From assembly GCA_021166725.1 (NCBI GenBank), contig JAJPES010000004.1, positions 1 through 50,329 of the forward strand: a stretch of DNA of 50,329 nucleotides, read 5' to 3'. A program made the translations under genes and the position numbers. Under the pieces are notes generated by a model that saw nothing but the letters and a program-made list of their open reading frames with translations, made no database searches and was not told the DNA's origin. This DNA comes from Burkholderiaceae bacterium. Lineage in GTDB: Bacteria; Pseudomonadota; Gammaproteobacteria; Burkholderiales; Burkholderiaceae_E. Below, in pieces: positions 1 through 9,279 of this stretch. Position 1 is the first letter of the stretch. Each line of letters opens with the position of its first letter.

Positions 1-125
1 CCCCGCGGCCCCGGCGGGGGGGGGCGGGGACCCCCTAACCCCCGCAAACCCCTCACCCGGGGGGACCCCCCCGGTTCCGCCCCCTCCCCCCCGGGGGCCG
101 CACCCCGGTTTTCCCGGTTTTCCCT
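1..125. other. Low-complexity G/C-homopolymer sequence at window edge
   Basis: The first ~125 bases are runs of C and G with almost no other structure, followed by a short GGTTTTCCC duplication near 106-123. This is unlike the codon-structured high-GC sequence after it. It probably reflects poor base calling or assembly at a contig end rather than biology. No gene is supported here. From about 126 to 239 the sequence becomes normal and forms the leader of waaF. Confidence 0.6.
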
Positions 126-239
126 TCTCTGTAAGCCAGACCGACGTGCAAAAGATTGACGCGTCAATCGGCTCTTCGAACCACAATCGCGCCGGCGCGT
201 TAGGATCGAAGGGAGGCGATGGGCGAGTCGGGGGCGACG

Positions 240-1286
240 ATGGGTTCGAGAGCGCTGGTGATCGCGCCGAACACGATCGGGGATGCCGTGATGGTGCAGC
301 CGCTGCTCGCGTTGTTGCACCAGCAAAGTCCGCGAATGCGGCTGGACGTGCTGTGCAGCAGCGCCGTCGCTCCGCTATTCCGCTGCATGGCTGAAGTCGA
401 CGACGTCATCGACGGGCCTCCGGAAGGGCGCACTTTGTGGGCCACGCGCTGGCGGCTCGGCCTGGCGCTGCGCGCACAGCGCTATCACACCGCCTACGTG
501 CTGCCCGAGTCGCGCGTTTCCGCGCTCGTGCCGTGGTTCGCCGGCATCCGCGAACGCATCGGCTATCGCGGGCAGTCGCGGGCGCTGCTGCTCAATCGCA
601 TCCATGAAGCGCCGCGGACGAACGGGCCGAAGACGGCCGAACGCTTCGCCGCGCTCGCTTTCGAAGCGCGTGCGCCGCGGCCGGGCAGCGTTCCCGATCC
701 GCATCTGGCGCGCCGCACGCAGCGCGAGCGCATCGTCCGCGCGAAATTCGACATCGGGCGGGAAGCGCCGCCGATCGTGCTGTGCACGGCGGCGCGCGGC
801 GGCGAATCGCATCGCTGGCCCGCGCGCCATTTCGCATCGCTGATCGCGATGCTCGCCGCCGAAACGCCCGAGTCCGACCTGCTGCTGCTCGGGCCCGCCA
901 CCGAGCGAGCGGCTGCCACCGAGATCGCCGCGCTCTCCGGCCAGGCCGCCCGCAATCTGTGCGGAGAAACCAGTCTCGACGAGGCGATCGCGATCGTCGC
1001 GCAGGCCGCCGGCGTCGTTACCGCCGACAGCGGACTGATGCACGTCGCCGCTGCCTATGCGCGTCCACAGGTCGCGTTGTTCGGCCCCTCCGACCCGCGG
1101 CGCGCCCAGCCGCGCTCGCCGCGCGCGCACGTAGAGTGGCTGCACCTCGCCTGCAGCCCCTGCGACGAGCAGACCTGCCCGCTCGTGCACCACGCGTGCA
1201 TGCAGCGCATCTCGCCCACGCAGGTCTTCGAGGCGCTGTCGCGCGCGATGCGCTTCGAGACGACCGGCGCTCGGCCGTCGCGCTAG
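240..1286 (+). CDS. waaF: Lipopolysaccharide heptosyltransferase II
   Basis: GT9-family glycosyltransferase that adds the second L-glycero-D-manno-heptose from ADP-heptose to the LPS inner core at the cytoplasmic face of the inner membrane. Seen: an N-terminal VIAPNTIGDAVM motif (family form APxWIGDAVM), a C-terminal donor-site block TADSGLMHVAAAYARP followed by FGPSDPRRAQP, and a Cys-rich tail, CSPCDEQTCPLVHHACM, that is characteristic of WaaF rather than WaaC. The 348-aa length is normal. I chose the ATG at 240 because homologues begin about five residues before the LVIAP strand; an in-frame ATG at 219, very close to a GGGAGG, would add seven residues. Confidence 0.88.
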   Translation: MGSRALVIAPNTIGDAVMVQPLLALLHQQSPRMRLDVLCSSAVAPLFRCMAEVDDVIDGPPEGRTLWATRWRLGLALRAQRYHTAYVLPESRVSALVPWFAGIRERIGYRGQSRALLLNRIHEAPRTNGPKTAERFAALAFEARAPRPGSVPDPHLARRTQRERIVRAKFDIGREAPPIVLCTAARGGESHRWPARHFASLIAMLAAETPESDLLLLGPATERAAATEIAALSGQAARNLCGETSLDEAIAIVAQAAGVVTADSGLMHVAAAYARPQVALFGPSDPRRAQPRSPRAHVEWLHLACSPCDEQTCPLVHHACMQRISPTQVFEALSRAMRFETTGARPSR

Positions 1287-1303
1287 CGCGCAACAGCCGC
1301 CCC

Positions 1304-1735
1304 ATGCGTAGAGCGATCCTGTGCACGGCCGACGCAGTGGAGGAGGCGTTCTACGACGCCATGCAGCGCGGCGATCTCGAAGCGATGATGGCGCTGTGGG
1401 CAGACGACGAGGACGTGCTGTGCGTGCACCCGGGCAGCGACCGCTTCGTCGGGCTGGCCTCCGTGCGTGAGTCCTGGGCCCGCATCTTCCGCTACGGCCA
1501 CGTCGAAATCCGCCGCACCGACGTGCGCTCGCACACCGGAGCCGTACTGGCCGTGCACAACGTCGTCGAACAGACGCTCTCGCCCGATCCGCGCAGCGCT
1601 GCCCCCGGCGGGATGCAGGTCGTCGAATGCATCGCCACCAACGTCTACGTGAAGCAGGCGGGAAGTTGGCGAATGATGATGCACCACTCGGCGCTGCGGC
1701 AGGCGAATCCGGCATCCAACGACCGGCTGCATTGA
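1304..1735 (+). CDS. NTF2-like (SnoaL/DUF4440-type) protein
   Basis: A 143-aa cytoplasmic protein with the NTF2-like cone fold signature: an N-terminal helix EEAFYDAMQRGDLEAMMALWADDEDVLCVHPG, then a G/S-rich turn and beta strands ending VNVYVKQ-type and GSWRMMMHHSA. Such proteins are small-molecule binders or isomerase-like enzymes; the substrate here cannot be told. It starts 17 bases after waaF and is probably co-transcribed with it. The same frame is open far upstream inside waaF, but the ATG at 1304 is the first start after the waaF stop. Confidence 0.75.
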   Translation: MRRAILCTADAVEEAFYDAMQRGDLEAMMALWADDEDVLCVHPGSDRFVGLASVRESWARIFRYGHVEIRRTDVRSHTGAVLAVHNVVEQTLSPDPRSAAPGGMQVVECIATNVYVKQAGSWRMMMHHSALRQANPASNDRLH

Positions 1736-1793
1736 TCGAGGAGGTGAAGGGTCAAAAGTGAAGGGCGAAGGGAGCCTCGGCTTCGTCCCTTGC

Positions 1794-3278
1794 TCAGCCG
1801 CCGCTCGTGCGCTCCTCGCGCTCGCGCTGCCACTGCGCCTCGAGTTCGCGCAGGCGCGAGTCGATCTGCGACGCGACGTGGAAATCGGTCGAGCGCGAGC
1901 GCTGCGCGAGTCGCAACTGCTCCACTGCGGCCGGCAGTGCGCCCAGCAACACGAAACGCTCGGCGGCGGCCCGGTGCGCCAGTGCCGGACGATCGAGCGC
2001 CTGCTGCGCCTCCGACAGCAGCTCCCACAGTTGCGGATCGTCGCGGTGCAGCTCCAGAGACTGCTCGAGGAAGGGCACGGCCTCGGCGTAGCGCTTGTCG
2101 GCAAACAGCGCTCGTCCGCGCAGCCGCAGCAGCGCTCGTGCCGAAGGGTCGCGGGCGAGCGCCGCATCGAGCAGCGCGAGCGCCGCGCGCGGCTGCCCGG
2201 CGTCGAGCTCGACCTGCGCAGCAAGGCGCTCGACGAAACGATGCGGCGCACGAAGCCGCCGCCGCAACTCGGCGATCGCCTCGCGCGCGTGCACGGCGTC
2301 GCGCTGCGCCGCGGCCACCGTCGCGAGGCCGAACCAGCCCGATACCTCGTCGATCGTCCGGTCCCGCAACTGGCGCTCGAACCACAGGTGGGCTGACTGC
2401 AATCCGTCGACCGACGTGTCGCCGAGCGCACGCAGCTTCGCGCGCGCCAGGCGAAATTCCAGGCTGTCGGCGCGCTGTCGGTAGCGGCCCTCGCTGATCC
2501 GCGCCTGGATGTCGGCAATGCGCGCCGAGGTGATCGGGTGCGTGCGCAGATACTCGGGCGCCCCGCTCTCGTAGAGCCGGCCGGCGCTCTGCAGCCGGTT
2601 CAGGAACGACACCATCGCGTTCGAATCGAAGTTGCCCTGGCGCAGCATTTCGAGGCCGACGCGGTCGGCCTCGCGCTCGGCGTCGCGCGAGAAACCGAGC
2701 ATCTGCTGCTGTGCGACCGTGCTGCCGAGCGACGCGAGTCCGCCGGCCGCCTGCGGATTGGAGCCGGCCGCCAGCGCGGCGAGCACCATTGCAGCGAGCA
2801 TGACCACCGAACCCTGACGCTGGCGCGCGAGCATGCGCGCGATGTGCCGCTGGGTGACGTGGCCGATCTCGTGCGCGAGTACCGACGCCAGTTCGGATTC
2901 CGATTGCGTGCCGACGATGAGCCCCGTGTGCACGCCGATGAATCCGCCGGGCAGCGCGAACGCATTGAGCGTCGAATCGGGGACGAGGAAGAAGCGGAAG
3001 TCGTAGCCGCTCGCCGGCGCAGTGCTCGTCAGCGCGAGCGCGAAGCGGTTCAGCCAATCGGTGAGCTCGGCGTCGTCGTCGATCATCCCGCGCCGCTGCA
3101 TCTCGCCGACGATCGACTCGCCGATGCGCCGCTCCATCGTCGGCGACAACTCGTCGGCGCTGGCGTCGCCCAACCGCGGAAGGTTGTCGATCTGCGCCCG
3201 CGCCAGCGGCGGCGCGAACGCAAGCACGGCGGCGAGCAGGCCCGCCATGCAACGGGACGGCAGACGAGCGCTGCGCAA
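1794..3278 (-). CDS. bepA: M48 metalloprotease with TPR tail, BepA-like
   Basis: Periplasmic zinc protease and chaperone that degrades stalled outer-membrane proteins and assists LptD assembly, by family knowledge. Seen: signal peptide ending LARAQ (about residue 29), zinc site H136-E137-x-x-H140, and third-ligand motif E201-x-x-A-D205. Helical TPR-like repeats fill roughly residues 300-480, as in BepA. Length 494 aa is typical. The start is TTG at 3278: a GGAGG lies 8 bases upstream and the extra residues supply the basic n-region of the signal peptide, whereas the ATG at 3248 has no ribosome site and no basic residues before the hydrophobic core. Convergent with the NTF2-like gene, divergent from moaC. 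Confidence 0.88.
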   Translation of the reverse strand: MRSARLPSRCMAGLLAAVLAFAPPLARAQIDNLPRLGDASADELSPTMERRIGESIVGEMQRRGMIDDDAELTDWLNRFALALTSTAPASGYDFRFFLVPDSTLNAFALPGGFIGVHTGLIVGTQSESELASVLAHEIGHVTQRHIARMLARQRQGSVVMLAAMVLAALAAGSNPQAAGGLASLGSTVAQQQMLGFSRDAEREADRVGLEMLRQGNFDSNAMVSFLNRLQSAGRLYESGAPEYLRTHPITSARIADIQARISEGRYRQRADSLEFRLARAKLRALGDTSVDGLQSAHLWFERQLRDRTIDEVSGWFGLATVAAAQRDAVHAREAIAELRRRLRAPHRFVERLAAQVELDAGQPRAALALLDAALARDPSARALLRLRGRALFADKRYAEAVPFLEQSLELHRDDPQLWELLSEAQQALDRPALAHRAAAERFVLLGALPAAVEQLRLAQRSRSTDFHVASQIDSRLRELEAQWQREREERTSGG

Positions 3279-3367
3279 ACGCGGACCCTCCGGAAACGGC
3301 GTTGCTATGATAGACGCGCACCGCGTGGCACCACGCCCCCTCCTCCGTTTCCAGCGGCCCCTCGCCG

Positions 3368-3859
3368 ATGCAGACCTCCGACGATTCGTTGACGCATTTC
3401 GATGCAGCCGGTCGGGCGCACATGGTCGATGTCGGCACCAAGGCCGAAACGCACCGCGTCGCGGTCGCGCGCGGAACGATCCGCATGAAGCCGGAGACGC
3501 TCGCGCTGGTGCGTGACGGCAGCGCGAAAAAGGGAGACGTCATCGGCGTGGCGCGCATCGCGGCGATCCAGGGCGCCAAGCGCACGTCGGACCTCATCCC
3601 GCTGTGCCACCCGATCTCGCTCACGCGCGTGGCGGTCGAGTTCGAACTGGACGACGCGTCGAACGCGATTCACTGCACCGCAACCGCCGAGTGCGAAGGC
3701 CGCACCGGCGTCGAGATGGAAGCGCTCACCGCCGTGCAGGTCGGGCTGCTGACGATCTACGACATGTGCAAGGCGGTCGATCGCGGGATGGTGATCGACG
3801 CCGTTCGACTGCTCGAGAAGCGCGGCGGGAAGTCGGGGTCGTGGGTGGCGCGGAAGTAG
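3368..3859 (+). CDS. moaC: Cyclic pyranopterin monophosphate synthase
   Basis: Second step of molybdenum cofactor synthesis: converts the MoaA product 3',8-cyclo-GTP to cyclic pyranopterin monophosphate. The 163-aa sequence is a textbook Moa[24 protein letters not shown] at the N terminus, the [10 protein letters not shown] loop, the [19 protein letters not shown] strand, and the active-site stretch [11 protein letters not shown] with the conserved Lys and Asp. No other moa gene is adjacent. A TATGAT lies at 3306-3311 in the divergent region with bepA, without a convincing -35. Confidence 0.95.
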   Translation: MQTSDDSLTHFDAAGRAHMVDVGTKAETHRVAVARGTIRMKPETLALVRDGSAKKGDVIGVARIAAIQGAKRTSDLIPLCHPISLTRVAVEFELDDASNAIHCTATAECEGRTGVEMEALTAVQVGLLTIYDMCKAVDRGMVIDAVRLLEKRGGKSGSWVARK

Positions 3860-3893
3860 CGTCGCCGATCGGGCAATCGCGGAGCTCGAGCAC

Positions 3894-6014
3894 TCAACGC
3901 GGCGCGCCGGCCAGCCTCGCGCGCTCCCAGTCTGCAACCGTCATCCCCTTCGCCACCAGTTCCTCGAGCAGCGGTGCGGGCTCCCAGTGCATCGGGCCGA
4001 ACCGGTCGCGATACCGGCGGATTCCTTCGAGCAGCGCGGGCAGGCCGATCGCCTGTGCGTGGAACATCGGTCCGCCGCGATAGCGCGGAAAGCCGTAACC
4101 CGCCGTCCACACGACGTCGATGTCGCTCGCGCGAATCGCAACGCCCTCGCCGAGGATGCGGAAGCCCTCGTTCATCAGCGGGTACAGGCAGCGCTCGAGG
4201 ATCTCCGTGTCGTCGTGCGCGCTCTGCTCGACGCCGAGCGCCTGCGCGCGAGCGCGCAGAATCTCCACCGCTTCGGGGTCGTCGATCCGCTTGCGGCCTT
4301 CGTAGCGGTAGTAGCCCTTGCCGGTCTTTTGTCCGAGCCGGCCGGCATCGTGCAGCGCGAAGTCCGCCTGGTAGTAGGTGGGATCGGGCGGATACCGGTC
4401 GGCGTTCGCGCGATGCACGTTCACGCCGATGTCCACGCCGGCCAGGTCGAACACCGCAAGGATTCCCATCGCCATCCCCCAGTCCTCGAGGGCGGAGTCC
4501 ACCTGCCGCGGCGTTGCGCCTTCGAGCACCATCCTCTCGGCCTCGCGGGCATAGCCTTCCATCATCCGGTTGCCGATGAACCCGTAGCACACGCGCGCGA
4601 GCACCGGCGTCTTGCGCAGGCGCTTCGCCAGTTCGAGCGCGGTGCGGATCACCTCGGGCGACGTGTCGTTCGTGCGCACCACCTCGAGCAGCGGCATCAC
4701 GTTGGCCGGTGAAAAGAAATGCAGTCCGACCACGTCGCCCGGCCGTCGCGTGACGGCAGCGATTTCGGCCACGTCGAGCGTCGAGGTGTTCGTGGCCAGC
4801 AGCGCGCCGGGTTTCGCCACCGTGTCGAGCGTGGCGAAGATCTTCTTCTTCAACGCGAGATCTTCGAAAACCGCTTCGATGACGACATCCGCGTCGGCAA
4901 GCGCCGAGGCCTCCAGCGTGCCGGTGATCAGCGCCATGCGTTTCGCGCGGGCATCGTCGGTCAACCGGCCGCGCTGGACCATCGAATCGTAGGTCTTCGC
5001 GACGTTCGCCATTCCGCGCTCGAGCGCTTCGCGGCTGCTGTCGAGCACGGTCACCGGAATGCCCGCGTTGGCGAAGGCGATCGCGATGCCGCCGCCCATC
5101 GTGCCGGCGCCGACGATCGCGCCGCGTTCGATCGGCCGCGCCCTGGCCGAAGCAGGAATGTCGGGCACCTTGCGCGTCTCGCGCTCGGCGAAGAACACGT
5201 GCACCAGCGCCTTCGACTCGGTGGTCGTCTTGGCTTCGTCCACGAGTTTCGTCTCGTAGAGGAGCCCTTCATCGATCGGAAGGCGCGACGCTGCGCGAAT
5301 CGCCTCGATCGCCGTGTGCGCCGCGCGCCGGTTGCGGTATTGCGTGTTCGCCTGTTCCACGTAGCGCGCGATGATCTCGTCGGTGGCGCTCGCCGGGTCG
5401 ACCGTCAACTGTCCGGTCCGGCGCGGCGCGGTACCGCTGTCGGCGAGCGAGCGTGCGTAGTCGATCGCGCCGGCCAGCAGGTCCGACTCGATCACGCGAT
5501 CGAGCAAGCCGAAGCGCAGCGCGGCGGCGGTATCGACGGGTTTCGCCGACAACACCATGTCGAGCGTGCGTTCCACGCCGATCAATCGCGGCAGGCGCTG
5601 CGTGCCGCCGGCCCCGGGGATGATGCCCAGCGTGACTTCCGGCAAAGCGAAACGGGTTCCGGGCGACGCGACGCGATAGTGGCAGGCGAGCGCGATCTCC
5701 AGGCCCCCGCCCATCACCGTCCCGTGCATCGCCGCGACCACCGGATACGGCAGGTTCTCGATCGCGTTGAACAGTTCGCGGTATTCGGCTTCCTTCGGCG
5801 GGCCGGAGAACTCGCCGATGTCGGCGCCCGAGAAGAACGTGCTGCCGTCGCAGGCAAGAACGACCGCGCGCACGTCGTCGCGCGCCTGCAGTTGCGCGAG
5901 CACCTCGAACAACGCCGCGCGCACCTTCGCGTCGATCGTGTTCACCGGCGGGTTGTCCACGCGTATCGCGGCAACGCCGTCGTCGACCTCGATGCGCGCA
6001 ATCGATCTGCTCAT
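3894..6014 (-). CDS. Bifunctional enoyl-CoA hydratase/3-hydroxyacyl-CoA dehydrogenase
   Basis: Beta-oxidation enzyme fusing hydration of trans-2-enoyl-CoA with NAD-dependent oxidation of L-3-hydroxyacyl-CoA (FadB/FadJ or peroxisomal MFE1 type). Residues 1 to ~190 are the crotonase domain: oxyanion-hole segment STFFSGADIGEF, MGGGLEIALACH, and catalytic Glu in LPEVTLGIIPGAGGTQRLPR. From ~300 comes the Rossmann motif GAGTMGGGIAIAFANAG, then NTSTLDV, GLHFFSPANVMPLLEVV, and paired C-terminal dehydrogenase domains. Length 706 aa fits. A GGAGAG lies upstream of the ATG. No thiolase gene is adjacent, so the partner is elsewhere. Subfamily (fadJ versus fadN/MFE-like) is not settled. Confidence 0.9.
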   Translation of the reverse strand: MSRSIARIEVDDGVAAIRVDNPPVNTIDAKVRAALFEVLAQLQARDDVRAVVLACDGSTFFSGADIGEFSGPPKEAEYRELFNAIENLPYPVVAAMHGTVMGGGLEIALACHYRVASPGTRFALPEVTLGIIPGAGGTQRLPRLIGVERTLDMVLSAKPVDTAAALRFGLLDRVIESDLLAGAIDYARSLADSGTAPRRTGQLTVDPASATDEIIARYVEQANTQYRNRRAAHTAIEAIRAASRLPIDEGLLYETKLVDEAKTTTESKALVHVFFAERETRKVPDIPASARARPIERGAIVGAGTMGGGIAIAFANAGIPVTVLDSSREALERGMANVAKTYDSMVQRGRLTDDARAKRMALITGTLEASALADADVVIEAVFEDLALKKKIFATLDTVAKPGALLATNTSTLDVAEIAAVTRRPGDVVGLHFFSPANVMPLLEVVRTNDTSPEVIRTALELAKRLRKTPVLARVCYGFIGNRMMEGYAREAERMVLEGATPRQVDSALEDWGMAMGILAVFDLAGVDIGVNVHRANADRYPPDPTYYQADFALHDAGRLGQKTGKGYYRYEGRKRIDDPEAVEILRARAQALGVEQSAHDDTEILERCLYPLMNEGFRILGEGVAIRASDIDVVWTAGYGFPRYRGGPMFHAQAIGLPALLEGIRRYRDRFGPMHWEPAPLLEELVAKGMTVADWERARLAGAPR

Positions 6015-6059
6015 CCGCTCTCTCCTCGCCCGCGGGCCATTCTGCTGTTTCGAAAAATC

Positions 6060-6076
6060 GGTTACAAATCATAACC
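6060..6076. promoter_or_regulatory. Inverted repeat GGTTA-N7-TAACC, candidate operator
   Basis: A 17-bp dyad lies 46 bases upstream of the hydratase/dehydrogenase start and overlaps a TATGAT hexamer on the minus strand (6068-6073) that could be its -10 box. It is in the most A/T-rich part of this divergent region. A dyad over a -10 box is what a repressor site looks like, and TetR- or FadR-type acyl-CoA-responsive repressors commonly control such genes. The regulator is not in the window, so the role is inferred. Confidence 0.4.
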
Positions 6077-6175
6077 TATCCACCACCGACCGACAGCCGC
6101 CGGCCGTTGCGGGGTTTGGCCGGCGAAGCGCGATGCGCGGACTATCCTGAGCTGCCCGTCACACCCGTTGCCTCC

Positions 6176-6823
6176 ATGTCCGAACTCGACGTCGCCGGCA
6201 CCGTCGACACCCTCTGGCTCCTCGCGCTCGCCTTCGCCATCGTCGGCCTGGCCGCGATCCTCGCCGGACTCGGCGCGCTCGCCCGCCTGCGCCTGGGCCG
6301 CTTCGCCTTGCGCAGCCTGCCGGGCGCGCTGCTGCTGGCCATCGGCGTGCTGCTCGGCACGCTCGCCGGCGGCCTGCACGGCTATCGTGCGCTCACGCAG
6401 GAGGAGACGATCGCGCAGATCACCGTCGAGCCGGTCGGCGAGCAGCGCTTCGAAGCGCATTTCCGCTTCGCCGACGGGCGCGAGGCGCGCTACGAGCTCG
6501 CCGGGGACGAGATCCAGGTCGACGCGCGCATCCTGAAGTGGAAACCCTTCGCCAACCTGATCGGGCTGCACACGCTGTGGACGCTCGACCGCGTATCGGG
6601 CCGCTATCGCTCGCTCGACGACGAGCGCAGCCATCCGCGCACGGTCCATCCGCTGCAGGGCGACCCGATGGTCGACCTGTTCGCACTGCGTCGCCGCTTC
6701 GCGTCGCTCGCGCCGCTATATGACGCCGAATACGGCTCGGCGAGTTTCGTCCCGGCCGACACCGCGGCGCGCTACGAGTTGCGCGTATCGACGACCGGCC
6801 TGCTGATCCGGCCGCTGGCCTGA
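6176..6823 (+). CDS. Small inner-membrane protein, function unknown
   Basis: A 215-aa protein that I do not recognise as a characterised family. Residues ~9-35 and ~45-68 form two strongly hydrophobic segments separated by an Arg-rich loop (ARLRLGRFALR), so the protein is probably anchored by two helices. The remaining ~145 residues are soluble and beta-rich (ITVEPVGEQRFEAHFRFADGREARYEL, then YGSASFVPADTAARYELRVS). The ATG at 6176 sits right before the acidic N-terminal segment. It is divergent from the beta-oxidation gene and 73 bases upstream of the protease gene. Confidence 0.7.
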   Translation: MSELDVAGTVDTLWLLALAFAIVGLAAILAGLGALARLRLGRFALRSLPGALLLAIGVLLGTLAGGLHGYRALTQEETIAQITVEPVGEQRFEAHFRFADGREARYELAGDEIQVDARILKWKPFANLIGLHTLWTLDRVSGRYRSLDDERSHPRTVHPLQGDPMVDLFALRRRFASLAPLYDAEYGSASFVPADTAARYELRVSTTGLLIRPLA

Positions 6824-6896
6824 GGCCCGCTGAACAAAGTCACTGCTCGTGTCGGGAAACGGCACGATGATCGGCGCACTCGCTTACAGTGCGACC

Positions 6897-7718
6897 ATGA
6901 AAGAGACGATCGTCATTGCCCTGTCGCTCGCCGTCGCGGCGGCGACGGCACCCTACGCCGCCGCCCAGGGCCTGCCGGAGGCGCCCACGCCGGTTCCCGG
7001 CTCGCTGCTCGATCGCGGCGGCCGCAGCCTTCCCGCCCCGATCCCCACGCCGCGTTCCGCGCAGGCGGACAGCCGTGCCGACCGGCCGACGAAGCGCATG
7101 CACGTCTCGAGCGGCAGCGGCTTCTACGTGTCCAACGACGGCTATCTCGTCACCAACAACCACGTCGTCGAAGGTTGCACGCGCCTGGCGCGCGGCGACG
7201 GCACGCCGCTGGAACTGGTGGCAGCCGACGAGAAGAACGATCTCGCGCTGCTCAAGGGCCCGCCGGTCGTCGACTCGGCGTCGTTGCGCGTAGCCCCCGA
7301 CGCGATGCAGGGCGAGCCCGTGCTCACCTATGGCTATCCGTTGCAGGGCGTGCTGTCGTCGTCGGGACAACTCGGCGCCGGCATGGTCTCGGCGTTGGCC
7401 GGCCTGCGCGATCACCCCGGACACCTGCAGATCGACGTGCCGGTGCAGCCGGGCAACAGCGGCGGTCCGCTGCTCGATCGGCGCGGTCTGGTCGTCGGCG
7501 TCGTCGTCGCCAAGCTCAATGCATTGCGCGTCGCGCAGATGACGGGCGACATCCCGCAGAACATCAACTTCGCGGTGAAGCTCGCGCCGCTGAAGGCGCT
7601 GCTCGACGCCAACAACGTCCGCTATGCCGGCGGCAGCGCGCACACGGCGACGCTCGAGAACGAGCAGATCGCGCTGCGCGCGCGTTCGTTCACTACGCCC
7701 GTGTTTTGTGGAAGGTGA
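6897..7718 (+). CDS. Exported trypsin-like (S1C-type) serine protease
   Basis: A 273-aa periplasmic or secreted serine peptidase. Seen: a signal peptide (KETIVIALSLAVAAATAPYAAAQG), a Pro/Arg-rich linker (~25-65), then a chymotrypsin-fold domain with the complete triad H89 (TNNHVVEGC), D115 (KNDLALLK) and S188 (QPGNSGGPLL). There is no PDZ domain after the protease domain, unlike DegP/DegQ. I chose ATG 6897 because it begins the signal peptide; an in-frame ATG at 6849 would bury it behind 16 residues. The C-terminal TTPVFCGR tail ends in an unpaired Cys. Confidence 0.85.
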   Translation: MKETIVIALSLAVAAATAPYAAAQGLPEAPTPVPGSLLDRGGRSLPAPIPTPRSAQADSRADRPTKRMHVSSGSGFYVSNDGYLVTNNHVVEGCTRLARGDGTPLELVAADEKNDLALLKGPPVVDSASLRVAPDAMQGEPVLTYGYPLQGVLSSSGQLGAGMVSALAGLRDHPGHLQIDVPVQPGNSGGPLLDRRGLVVGVVVAKLNALRVAQMTGDIPQNINFAVKLAPLKALLDANNVRYAGGSAHTATLENEQIALRARSFTTPVFCGR

Positions 7719-7742
7719 AACGGCAGGAGAAGGAGGGCCCGT

Positions 7743-9269
7743 TCAGCGAAAGAGCAGCGTCGCGAGGCCCAGGAAGATCAGGAAGCCCATGCTGTCGGTG
7801 CTGAAGGTGAGCAGCACCGACGAGCCCAGCGCGGGATCGCGGCCGAGGCGCTCGAGCGTGAGCGGCACGACGAGCGCGATCAGCGCGCCCACCAGCAGGT
7901 TCAGCAGCATCGCGAGCGTCATCGTCATGCCGAGCAGGACGCCCCACGGCGTGTCGCGATACAGCAGCCACGCGGCCAGGCCGGCGATGCCGCCCCAGAC
8001 GATGCCGTTCAACGCGGCGATCGCCAGTTCCTTGCCGAGCAGGCGGCGCGCGTTGCCGGCGTTCAAGTGGCCGAGCGCGATCGAGCGGATGATCAGCGTC
8101 ATCGTCTGGTTGCCGGAGTTGCCGGCAATGCCGGCGACGATCGGCATCAACGTCGCGAGCGCGACCACGCGTTCGATCGTTCCCTCGAACGCGTCGATCA
8201 CGCGCGACGCGATGAACGCGGTGCACAGGTTCAGCGCCAGCCACAGCCAACGGTTGCGCGCCGACGCCCAGACGCTCGAGAAGAGATCCTCCTCCTCGCG
8301 CAGGCCGGCCTTGGCGAGCATCTCCGATTCGGCTTCCTCGCGGATCAGGTCTAGCACTTCGGCCACCGTCACGCGCCCGATCACGCGATTGGCCGGATCG
8401 ACGACCGGCGCCGAGACGAGGTCGTAGCGCTCGAAGGCCTGTGCGGCGTCGGCAGCATCGTCCAGCGTCTGCAGCGTGAGCACGTCTCGCTGCATCACGT
8501 CCTCGACCTGCACCTCGGGCTGGTTGATCAGCAGCCGGTCGAGCGGCAGCGATCCCTGCAACTCGCCGCGCTCGTCGACCACGTAGACCTGGTCGGTGTG
8601 GTCGGGCAGCTCGTCGAGTCGGCGCAGCTCGCGCAGCACCATGTCGAGCGTGTACTCGCGGCGCACGGTGATCGCCTCGAAGTCCATCAGCTCGCCCACC
8701 GAGCCTTCGGGGAAGGACATCGACGCGCGCAGCTGCTCGCGCTCCTGCTGCGTCAGGCCGCGGCGCACCTCCTCGACGACTTCGCGCGGCAGGTCCGGTG
8801 CGAGTTCGGCGATCTCGTCGGCGTCGAGCGTCTCGACCGCCTCGATGAGTTCCGCACGATCCATCGAGCGGATCAGCGTCTCGCGCACCGAGTCGGAAAC
8901 CTCGAGCAGGATCTCCCCGTCCTTGTCGGACTGCACGAGATCCCAGACCAGCAACCGGTCGTCGGGTGGCAGCGCCTCGAGGATGTACGCGATGTCGGCC
9001 GGATGCAGCCGCTGGATACGCGCGCCCAGATCGTCCAGGTATTGCTGGTCGATCGGCGCGGGGACCGGCCCCGGGTGCGTCTGGTCGTCCTCGTCGCCGC
9101 GCTCGCGCTCGGCGACCTCGACGATCAGGTTGTGCTGGCGCAGCAGCTCCTGCACCGCGCCCAGTGCGCGCGAAGCTTCCTCCGGGTCGCGCGGCTGCGC
9201 GGCTCCGCGAGTCGCTTCGGGTCGATCGACCGCGGCTTCGAAAGCCGGATCGAGCTCGTGCTCGGGCAT
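7743..9269 (-). CDS. mgtE: Magnesium transporter MgtE
   Basis: Mg2+-gated Mg2+ channel/transporter of the inner membrane. The 508-aa protein has an acidic N-terminal MgtE_N helical domain (~residues 50-195), two CBS motifs (~200-325, including VEDVMQRDVLTLQTLDDAADA), and a C-terminal domain of about five hydrophobic segments with the conserved pore sequence VAGIAGNSGNQTMTLIIRSIA. Many Asp/Glu residues in the cytosolic part match the Mg2+ sensing role. ATG at 9269 was chosen since the open frame beyond it overlaps mtgA. It follows mtgA by 10 bases and may be co-transcribed with it. Confidence 0.92.
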   Translation of the reverse strand: MPEHELDPAFEAAVDRPEATRGAAQPRDPEEASRALGAVQELLRQHNLIVEVAERERGDEDDQTHPGPVPAPIDQQYLDDLGARIQRLHPADIAYILEALPPDDRLLVWDLVQSDKDGEILLEVSDSVRETLIRSMDRAELIEAVETLDADEIAELAPDLPREVVEEVRRGLTQQEREQLRASMSFPEGSVGELMDFEAITVRREYTLDMVLRELRRLDELPDHTDQVYVVDERGELQGSLPLDRLLINQPEVQVEDVMQRDVLTLQTLDDAADAAQAFERYDLVSAPVVDPANRVIGRVTVAEVLDLIREEAESEMLAKAGLREEEDLFSSVWASARNRWLWLALNLCTAFIASRVIDAFEGTIERVVALATLMPIVAGIAGNSGNQTMTLIIRSIALGHLNAGNARRLLGKELAIAALNGIVWGGIAGLAAWLLYRDTPWGVLLGMTMTLAMLLNLLVGALIALVVPLTLERLGRDPALGSSVLLTFSTDSMGFLIFLGLATLLFR

Positions 9270-9279
9270 CGCTGCGGTT

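Noticed and set aside
4719..6074. 451-codon plus-strand frame opposite the beta-oxidation gene
   Set aside because: Shadow of a gene with complete catalytic motifs in both domains; Arg/Asp/Val-rich composition is typical of high-GC antisense frames.
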